Made by a program: the position numbers and the translations under genes. The notes beneath the pieces are model-generated. The model saw nothing but the letters and a program-made list of their open reading frames with translations. It made no database searches and was not told where the DNA came from. Shown piece by piece: positions 7,398 through 12,352 of a DNA stretch of 12,352 nucleotides. Origin of the DNA: Betaproteobacteria bacterium UBA5582 (GTDB lineage Bacteria > Pseudomonadota > Gammaproteobacteria > Burkholderiales > Rhodocyclaceae). How positions within the stretch are numbered: position 1 is the first letter of the stretch; each line of letters begins with the position of its first letter. The stretch lies in contig DILW01000023.1 of assembly GCA_002425245.1 (NCBI GenBank), forward strand, positions 1 to 12,352, written 5' to 3'.

Positions 7398-7520
7398 TCC
7401 CAGAGGCCATGCACAGATTAGCGTGGTGGCGGGCGGGACTGCCATCGGTGAAATGGTGAGGAATGGCGGCGTCGTGAACCGCTATGAGTGGCTTCTCGTT
7501 GTTGTCTAATGCCGAATGCC
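7398..7520 (-). pseudogene. vgrG gene fragment (internal relic of a second copy)
   Basis: About 120 bases align to 10,690-10,812 of the intact vgrG. By hand the ungapped stretch 7441-7517 matches 10,733-10,809 at about 59 of 77 positions. Translated in the vgrG frame, the fragment keeps the blocks SALDN, VHDAA, FTDG and ARxHAxL in the same order and spacing as residues about 261-297 of the intact protein. A single-base deletion near 7402-7405 puts the conserved WE out of frame. A TAA lies in frame just before the alignable part. It covers only part of the shell-like N-terminal region and cannot encode a functional spike. It lies between the lipoprotein gene and the small secreted protein gene, in the same orientation as the intact copy. 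Confidence 0.85.
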
Positions 7521-7549
7521 AATCGTCTTAAATTGCAAAAAATATTTAA

Positions 7550-8059
7550 TTAATTTGTTTTGTTAATTGATCTTCCGGAAATTTTAATCATCCCGTCTGC
7601 TTTGACGTTTTCCTTGTTATGGTTTGCGACAATGGATGTTGAGATCGATGCGCGAAGGGTGATGTCAATTTCATGTTGTTGAAACTGCTCGATTTCATCT
7701 ATTGAAATAACCCAGTCAATGTTTTCGTGCTGTCCTGGCTGAATTGTTTTTAGCTCGTTTAATAAACCACGGTCAACTAAGTTCCTTCGAAGACTGGAGG
7801 TGCGTCCAGTTTTGTTGTCGACCAATTCAATAATGGGGCCGGATTTCCTAAGGAAGGAAATTGGTAATTCAATGGTGTTGGCGCTTGTGTTGATTAGTCT
7901 AATTGTTAGGTATATATCTTTTCCGTTGTATTCGCACATCTGAGGTTTTTCGCAGAGAATGTCGATTCTAATGGGCTTTGTTTCCAAGATTTTTACCTCG
8001 TGGGCAGTTGCGCAACTGGCAAGAAAAACAACTAAAATTCCAATTATAAAATTTCGCAT
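7550..8059 (-). CDS. lipoprotein, predicted periplasmic immunity protein for the adjacent metalloprotease
   Basis: This 169-residue protein has a lipoprotein signal with lipobox L13-A14-S15-C16. I use ATG 8059-8057. The frame is open 29 codons further upstream, but that extension would hide the lipoprotein signal and overlap the protease gene heavily. The mature protein is rich in beta-strand pattern, with IYLTIRLINTSANTIELP and PGQHENIDWVISI. This resembles small Ig-like or BsuPI-type beta sandwiches that bind other proteins. I do not recognise a named family. The gene overlaps the 3' end of the metalloprotease gene by 16 bases, so the two are translationally coupled, the usual arrangement of T6SS effector and immunity genes. 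Membrane-anchored placement fits protection of the producer's periplasm. Function is inferred from context only. Confidence 0.72.
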   Translation of the reverse strand: MRNFIIGILVVFLASCATAHEVKILETKPIRIDILCEKPQMCEYNGKDIYLTIRLINTSANTIELPISFLRKSGPIIELVDNKTGRTSSLRRNLVDRGLLNELKTIQPGQHENIDWVISIDEIEQFQQHEIDITLRASISTSIVANHNKENVKADGMIKISGRSINKTN

Positions 8060-8889
8060 TTTATCGCTCTTCCGATTTTTTCGGAAAGTAGGTCGCGAGC
8101 CTCGATCGCAATATTCCATGCGTGTCTCTTTTTTGTCTTGGTGCATCCATAGGCAGCCATAATCGTAGCATCACTCGCTGCTGCATCTTTTCCGTCTGGG
8201 GGGGCTGAGATAGGGGCGCCAAGAGATCGATCTGGTTTGTAGTATTTTACCGTTTCAGTATCGGCTGTATATGAATATTCGTCGGGAAGGCCAAGGCAGT
8301 GTCCAAATTCGTGAGCATATACCCAATCTGTTGTGGAGTTCGATACATCCAATCTGAGTCCAGTTACACCTTCCCTTGGGTATGAGTCGTGAACTATCAT
8401 TTTATAGTGTTCGTCCGTTTCTACCCATTTGGCGATGTATTTTATTGGGTATATTTTCTTTCCACAGAGTGGGTCAATAATATTGATGCTGAATCTATTG
8501 TTCCAGAACTTGTTTATTCCGTCGATTAGTTTTGTTTTTGCTGATGATAAATCGTCGATTTTTTTTGATTTTTTTTCATCATTGGTTAATTCGGCTCCTG
8601 ATAATTTTGCGATTACCTTGAAGCGTACTTCTACAGTCAATTCCCCGTTTGACTTTATTGGGATCGATATTTTGTATTTTTTTTCTCCAAAATACATGCT
8701 TTTCAGTTGGCCGAGTTTGTCGTATTGATTAGCATATCTTCCAACGGGGTTAATGCATATTTCTTTGCTGTAGTCATCAATCCAGCAGATATTTGATTTT
8801 AGCTTGACGGACTTTCTTTTTTTGTTGTGGATGTCGTTTGTGGTTGCTTTTCCCTTGTTTTTCCATTTGTTTTGCACTTGATTAGTCAT
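8044..8889 (-). CDS. putative T6SS effector: zinc metalloprotease with HExxHxxGxxD motif
   Basis: This 281-residue protein is lysine-rich at the N-terminus, with no signal peptide. The catalytic zinc motif HEFGHCLGLPDEY occupies residues 193-205 (ligands H193 and H197, general base E194, third ligand D203 or a later residue). It is followed by a Met-turn-like IMAAYG around M244, so it looks like a metzincin-type protease. Its start overlaps the vgrG stop by 8 bases, with GAGG six bases before the ATG. Cargo effectors are commonly encoded directly after the VgrG that carries them. A protease domain with an HExxH motif is known at the end of Pseudomonas VgrG2b, where it acts in the target periplasm. 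Here the protease is a separate protein and probably rides on the adaptor tail of VgrG. Three runs of eight A on the coding strand lie before the catalytic motif. The enzyme call is strong; the effector role is inference from position. Confidence 0.82.
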   Translation of the reverse strand: MTNQVQNKWKNKGKATTNDIHNKKRKSVKLKSNICWIDDYSKEICINPVGRYANQYDKLGQLKSMYFGEKKYKISIPIKSNGELTVEVRFKVIAKLSGAELTNDEKKSKKIDDLSSAKTKLIDGINKFWNNRFSINIIDPLCGKKIYPIKYIAKWVETDEHYKMIVHDSYPREGVTGLRLDVSNSTTDWVYAHEFGHCLGLPDEYSYTADTETVKYYKPDRSLGAPISAPPDGKDAAASDATIMAAYGCTKTKKRHAWNIAIEARDLLSEKIGRAIKCEIL

Positions 8890-11590
8890 AGGGAACCTCG
8901 ATGCTGATTTCTTCTGGCTCGGCTGTCAGAATTAGATGGGTGCGACCATTGTCATCGGTGAAGCCTTCCTCATAGGTTCCGTCAGCGCGTTTTATTCTAT
9001 ATGGGTAGTTGACGAGTAGTTCCCCAGTATTTTCATCGGTTAAAACAAACGCCTCGTCATACATTTTCACCCTAGAATCCGGTAACCCCTCCATCGCCGC
9101 CGGACTGCTCCCCGGCCCGACAAACGCATTACTGCTTCCCTTCACCGAGAAAGTCCCCGGACAAGCGAAGGTGATGTTCGAGCCCTGTAGGGTGACGGAG
9201 GACTGACCGCCGACGAGGCGAATCTGTTTGTTGGCGAGGATGTGGATTTCGTCGTTGGAGCTGGTGACGGTAACGGACTGGTCGGCGAGGATTTCGAGCT
9301 GGTCGGTGTGGGCGTGGATGGTGTGGGAGCCGGCCTGGGCGATGCTCTTGATGCCGCCCGAGTGGCTGAACCAACTGGCGGCTTCGCCGACGGTGACGGC
9401 GAGGGTGTGGGCGGCGGCGACGTGGAGGTCCTGCTGGACGGTGGCGTGGAGGTTGGCGCCGGCGAAGAGCAGGGTGCTGGCGGGGCTGGCGAGGGCGATG
9501 TCGGTGGGGGCTTCGGCGACGATGGAGGGTTCGTTGAAGCGCTCGGTGGGGTCGCCCAGTTCGCGGCTGCCGGGCTGGGCCTTCTTGGCTTCCTGACCGC
9601 CGACCGGGGCGGTGAACTTGCCGTCCTTTTGCGGGTCGTGGGCGGTGATGAAATCGGTCTGCTTGGCGTTGGCCTTGAGCGGCAGCGCCTGCTGGGCGCT
9701 GGCGGCATCGGAGAGGGCCTTGGCGGTTTCCTCGGCGGCGCGCATCTGGGCGACGGCCTCGGCGATGTCCATCTGGGTGGAGACGGCGTTGGGGCGGGCG
9801 GTGCTGGAAATCAGGATGCCTTCGCCGGCACGCACGGCCAGCCAGGCATCGCTGCGCAACTCGAAGCCGCTGCCACGCCAGGCGCCGCGGGTGGCCGATT
9901 CCGGAGCCTGGTGGATGAGATGGCCCAGGCCAAGCTGGCTGGCGTTCTCGGAAGCGGCGAGGCGGGTCCGCAACTGACCGGGGGCATCGTCGATCACCCA
10001 CTGGTTGTGCCCGGCCTCGAAATTGTGGCTCATCCAGCCCGAGAGCACGCCAGGGTGGTTGGCGCTGGCCTCGTGGCCGGCGGAGAAAGGCGGCAGGTCG
10101 GCGCCGTTGTGGAACTGGCCGGCGATGACCGGGCGGTCGATGTCGCCGTCGAGAAACTCGACGATCACCTCGGTGCCGATGCGCGGCAGAAAATGACTGC
10201 CCCAGTTGGGGCCGGAGAGCCACTCGGCAACGCGCACCCAGGTGCCCGACTGTTCATTGCCCGGGGCGTTGCCGGACTTGCCCGGGGCCTCGGCTGCCAG
10301 CCCGCCAGGGTTGGGGACATTGCCGCGTTGCCAGGGAAACTGGACCTTGACCCGGTGATCGCGCTCGGTGGTCAGCACCGTATCTGCCAGACCGACCACC
10401 AGGGCAATCTGCGGCACCGTCACCGGTTTGACCTGCGGCAAGGGCACCACCGGCAGGGCTGCCGGTTGGGCGTGGAGGAGATTGCGGTAACTGCCGGCCT
10501 CGACGGCGGTGCTGCCGAGCAGCTTGGCAGCCTGGCTGCCGAGGTTGTTGGCGCCGTGGTGGTCGACCGCGAGCAGGGTGAAACGGGCGTCGCCGCCGCC
10601 GTACTCCTCATGCTGGCTGAGCGTAAAGCGCTGCCCCTCGGCGGCCTGGCGCACCGTGCTGTCGCCGGAGAAACGGCGCCAGGCGGATTCCCAGGCGGCC
10701 AGACGCAGATCGGCATGGCGGCGGGCGGCATCGCCATCGGTGAAACGGTAGGGAACGGCGGCGTCGTGCACCTCCATGCGCGGCACTTCGCCGTTGTCGA
10801 GCGCGGAATCGGTCTCGGCGCCGGTGGCGATCAAGGTCTTGTAGTCCCAGCCGGCGACGGTGACGGCATTGGGCAGGGCGGTACGCGCCTCATGCCAGGT
10901 CTGCACGGTGTCGCTGGCCTCGGTGGCATTGTTGCGATGAAAACGTAGCACCGGCTGCACGAGGTCGGGCAACTCGGCATCGCGGTCGAAGATCTCCAGG
11001 CGATGCCGGGCGTGGGTTGCCTCGTCGCCGGCCGCTGCTGCCTGATCGTGGCTGAAACGGAAGGACAGGCCTTCCTCGGCGAGCAGGCGGCGGATGTAGT
11101 CGAGGTCGGTCTCGCGGTACTGCAGGGAGAGGCTGTAACGGCGCAGCGTCTGGGTCACGCTCTGGGCCCAGTTGGCCTGCGGATGGTCGCTGAACACCTG
11201 ACCGAGAATGTCGAGCACGGTCTTGTCCTGGAAGACGTAGCTGTCGCGGCGCAGGCGCAGGAAAGCGAGCCAGGGCTCCATGATCAGGCGGTAGCGGGCA
11301 AAGCCGCCATCGGCGCCGAGCTGCAGCGATTCGGTGACATAACCATGCCAGGCGCGGCGGCTGCCGTCGGCCTGGAGCAGGCGCAGGGTGATTTCCTCGC
11401 CGGTCAGCGCCTGCAGGTCGAGCGCGGCGCTGGTCGAAACGCAGTCGATCTCGAAACGGAACAGTTCATTGACCGCTTCCCGCCCGGAAAACCGCTCGAC
11501 CAGCAAGGCCGCTTCCGGCAGTGCCGTCTTGATCTCCAGCAAGCGGGCGTGTTGCGAGAGCAGGGCAGCAAAGGGATTGGGCAGGGACAT
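8882..11590 (-). CDS. vgrG: type VI secretion spike protein VgrG (TssI) with C-terminal cargo-adaptor tail
   Basis: This 902-residue protein forms the trimeric tip of the T6SS needle. The N-terminal part (1 to about 380) is the phage gp27-like region (LLVERFSGREAVNELFRFEID opening). Residues about 395-500 are the gp5-like OB domain, with VKVQFPWQRG and the block GSHFLPRIGTEVIVEFLDGD. Residues about 680-835 are the DUF2345-type needle region. After a PGSSPAAMEGLP linker, residues about 843-902 form a compact beta domain (FVLTDENTGE, DNGRTHLIL). It resembles the transthyretin-like tails that bind effectors in some VgrG proteins. The tail is encoded by AT-rich DNA, unlike the rest of the gene. 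I found no good Shine-Dalgarno at the ATG 11590, but it is the usual VgrG start. The downstream protease overlaps its stop. No tss genes are in the window, so this is an orphan vgrG cluster. Confidence 0.95.
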   Translation of the reverse strand: MSLPNPFAALLSQHARLLEIKTALPEAALLVERFSGREAVNELFRFEIDCVSTSAALDLQALTGEEITLRLLQADGSRRAWHGYVTESLQLGADGGFARYRLIMEPWLAFLRLRRDSYVFQDKTVLDILGQVFSDHPQANWAQSVTQTLRRYSLSLQYRETDLDYIRRLLAEEGLSFRFSHDQAAAAGDEATHARHRLEIFDRDAELPDLVQPVLRFHRNNATEASDTVQTWHEARTALPNAVTVAGWDYKTLIATGAETDSALDNGEVPRMEVHDAAVPYRFTDGDAARRHADLRLAAWESAWRRFSGDSTVRQAAEGQRFTLSQHEEYGGGDARFTLLAVDHHGANNLGSQAAKLLGSTAVEAGSYRNLLHAQPAALPVVPLPQVKPVTVPQIALVVGLADTVLTTERDHRVKVQFPWQRGNVPNPGGLAAEAPGKSGNAPGNEQSGTWVRVAEWLSGPNWGSHFLPRIGTEVIVEFLDGDIDRPVIAGQFHNGADLPPFSAGHEASANHPGVLSGWMSHNFEAGHNQWVIDDAPGQLRTRLAASENASQLGLGHLIHQAPESATRGAWRGSGFELRSDAWLAVRAGEGILISSTARPNAVSTQMDIAEAVAQMRAAEETAKALSDAASAQQALPLKANAKQTDFITAHDPQKDGKFTAPVGGQEAKKAQPGSRELGDPTERFNEPSIVAEAPTDIALASPASTLLFAGANLHATVQQDLHVAAAHTLAVTVGEAASWFSHSGGIKSIAQAGSHTIHAHTDQLEILADQSVTVTSSNDEIHILANKQIRLVGGQSSVTLQGSNITFACPGTFSVKGSSNAFVGPGSSPAAMEGLPDSRVKMYDEAFVLTDENTGELLVNYPYRIKRADGTYEEGFTDDNGRTHLILTAEPEEISIEVPYD

Positions 11591-11622
11591 TGCGCGAGGA
11601 GGGTGATGACATCAGGATCGCG

Positions 11623-11652
11623 ATTGCATCATGACAATGTCACCGTGGTCAA
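11623..11652 (-). promoter_or_regulatory. candidate vgrG promoter with palindrome in the spacer
   Basis: On the minus strand TTGACC (11652-11647) and TGCAAT (11628-11623) are 18 bases apart, about 33 bases before the vgrG ATG. Between them lies the perfect palindrome TGACA-A-TGTCA (11632-11642, plus-strand reading), which could be an operator. Five of six -35 bases and four of six -10 bases match consensus. The evidence is motif matching only. Confidence 0.35.
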
Positions 11653-11767
11653 GCGCCTGTAAAAATTGCGGGAAGTTGGCCGGCGAAATTGCGTAAAAAA
11701 TGGGCGATGCAACAAAATCGCTTATCCGTCAGTCGGCTAGATTGCCCGCCCAGTGTGCTTCCACAGA

Positions 11768-11792
11768 CTTATCCACAGATTTCGTGGATAAG
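11768..11792. promoter_or_regulatory. pair of inverted DnaA-box-like sites
   Basis: CTTATCCAC and GTGGATAAG form a perfect 9-bp inverted repeat separated by seven bases. The left member reads TTATCCACA at 11769-11777, a perfect match to the DnaA box. The right one reads TTATCCACG on the minus strand (11791-11783), one mismatch. A third site, ATATCCACA on the minus strand (11838-11830), also has one mismatch and overlaps the polymerase start. No T run follows, so this is not an ordinary terminator. Confidence 0.55.
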
Positions 11793-11824
11793 CAGAAGGC
11801 TGGCGCGAGCGGGGTTTCGGGATT

Positions 11825-11830
11825 TATACT
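11825..11830 (+). promoter_or_regulatory. -10 element of the dinB promoter
   Basis: TATACT matches the -10 consensus at five of six positions. The corresponding -35 region (about 11801-11807, TGGCGCG) is poor. The predicted first transcribed base is near 11837, which is the A of the dinB start codon, so the message may be leaderless. Confidence 0.45.
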
Positions 11831-11846
11831 GTGGATATGAACAGTC
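11827..11846. promoter_or_regulatory. LexA (SOS) box of dinB
   Basis: TACTGT, eight bases, ACAGTC gives a perfect CTGT-N8-ACAG core (11829-11844), with flanking T and A on the left as in the enterobacterial consensus. It overlaps the last bases of the -10 element and contains the ATG of the polymerase gene. LexA binding here would block transcription directly until DNA damage inactivates it. DinB polymerases are classical SOS genes, which supports the call. Confidence 0.85.
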
Positions 11847-12352
11847 ATCGCCGCATCGCTCATCTCGATATGGACGCCTTCTTCGCCTCGGTTGAACTCC
11901 AGCATTACCCGATGCTGCGTGGCCAGCCGGTGGTGGTCGGCGGTCGCCGCGTTGATCGCCCGGTCGAGCAGGCCGACGGCAGTCTGCGTTTTGCCCGCCT
12001 GCGCGATTACGTCGGGCGCGGCGTGATCACCACCTCGACCTACGAGGCGCGGGCGCTTGGCGTCTTTTCCGGAATGGGGCTGATGAAGGCGGCGCAACTG
12101 GCGCCCGACGCCATCCTGCTGCCGGCCAACTTCGACGCCTACCGCGACTACTCGCGGCGTTTCAAGGCGGCGGTGGCGAGCGTTGCGCCGGTGATCGAGG
12201 ACCGCGGCATCGACGAAATCTACATCGACCTGACCGGCATCGCCGAGGACAGCCTGCCTCTGGCACGGCGGATCAAGCAGGCGGTGCTGGCGGCCACCGG
12301 GCTGACCTGCTCGATCGGCATCACTCCGAACAAGCTGCTGGCCAAGATCGCT
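11837..12352 (+). CDS. dinB: DinB-type Y-family DNA polymerase (DNA polymerase IV), partial, runs off right edge
   Basis: 172 codons are visible. The start HLDMDAFFASVE (residues 9-20) matches DinB motif I: D11 is the first catalytic metal ligand and F16 the steric gate against ribonucleotides. Y69 and R72 in TYEAR align with the nucleotide-binding Tyr and Arg. D126 and E127 in GIDEIYID are the second catalytic pair, with Gly where Escherichia coli has Ser. SIGITPNKLLAKIA is the conserved end of the palm. Relative to the E. coli protein there is an insertion of about 19 residues (about 40-60) between the GG turn and RGVIT. It would perform low-fidelity translesion synthesis during the SOS response. 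The ATG lies inside the LexA box. An in-frame GTG two codons upstream is possible, and M12 is too far into the catalytic motif to be the start. Confidence 0.93.
   Translation, partial: MNSHRRIAHLDMDAFFASVELQHYPMLRGQPVVVGGRRVDRPVEQADGSLRFARLRDYVGRGVITTSTYEARALGVFSGMGLMKAAQLAPDAILLPANFDAYRDYSRRFKAAVASVAPVIEDRGIDEIYIDLTGIAEDSLPLARRIKQAVLAATGLTCSIGITPNKLLAKIA

Larger units (their letters stand above)
6993..9075 (-). other. AT-rich, probably horizontally acquired T6SS cargo block
   Basis: Base composition changes sharply from the GC-rich flanks to AT-rich sequence with many A and T homopolymers and codons ending in A or T. The right boundary falls inside vgrG near 9060-9080, at about residue 840 of the protein. 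The left boundary lies in the intergenic region before 6993. The block contains the swapped vgrG tail, the metalloprotease, the lipoprotein, a vgrG relic and the small secreted protein. The only GC-rich patch inside is the vgrG relic, as expected if it came from a vgrG of the resident type. No integrase, transposase or flanking target duplication is visible. Confidence 0.65.

Noticed and set aside
7392..7445. Upstream in-frame extension of the small secreted protein (18 extra residues)
   Set aside because: The extension lies in the vgrG relic in a shifted frame. The same shadow peptide pattern (PPAxxxICxWP) appears opposite the intact vgrG frame, and it would hide the signal peptide.
9242..10948. 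Long open frame of over 560 codons on the plus strand, opposite vgrG
   Set aside because: It is antisense to a clear VgrG, is dominated by Gly, Ala and Val from GC-rich codon mirroring, and shows no recognisable domain or ribosome site.
1..12352. CRISPR arrays, tRNA or rRNA genes
   Set aside because: No regularly spaced repeats, no tRNA cloverleaf and no ribosomal RNA motifs were seen.

Overview
The window looks like chromosome of a GC-rich betaproteobacterium. A Rhodocyclaceae/Dechloromonas-type organism is my impression from the protein styles and base composition, not something I can prove. Most of it is high-GC core-type sequence. A markedly AT-rich block runs from about 6,990 to 9,070 and holds the accessory content.

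Left part (1-3,170): the first 20 codons of an unidentified minus-strand gene run off the left edge. Then, on the plus strand, come a sodium-coupled neurotransmitter-symporter-family transporter (211-1566) and a two-gene unit of an exported Sel1-repeat protein (1696-2316) and a CsgG/HfaB-like outer-membrane lipoprotein (2337-3170). Middle part (3,183-6,736): a minus-strand pair reads toward them, a cobalamin-type radical SAM enzyme (4820-6736) followed closely by a membrane-bound diguanylate cyclase (3183-4784). They need not be functionally linked.

Accessory part (about 6,990-11,590, all minus strand): a type VI secretion (T6SS) cargo module, read right to left. It starts with a long VgrG spike protein (8882-11590) whose AT-rich C-terminal tail looks like a transthyretin-type cargo adaptor. 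A soluble zinc metalloprotease (8044-8889) overlaps the end of vgrG by 8 bases. A lipoprotein (7550-8059) overlaps the end of the protease gene by 16 bases. The simplest reading is spike, effector and periplasmic immunity lipoprotein. Behind it lies a relic of about 120 bp of a second vgrG (about 7398-7520). It aligns to the middle of the intact gene at roughly three-quarters nucleotide identity and carries a one-base frameshift. It runs straight into a small secreted protein of unknown function (6993-7391). I infer that an older vgrG-cargo array was truncated when the present cargo arrived, leaving the last gene (perhaps an orphan immunity gene) in place. No other T6SS structural genes are in the window, so this is an orphan vgrG island that would need a secretion apparatus encoded elsewhere.

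Right edge (11,591-12,352): after a regulatory intergenic region, a plus-strand gene for a DinB-type Y-family DNA polymerase starts and runs off the window. A perfect LexA-type box (CTGT-N8-ACAG) lies across its -10 element and start codon, implying SOS control and possibly a leaderless mRNA. A perfect 9-bp inverted repeat made of a consensus DnaA box and a one-mismatch partner lies about 50 bp upstream.
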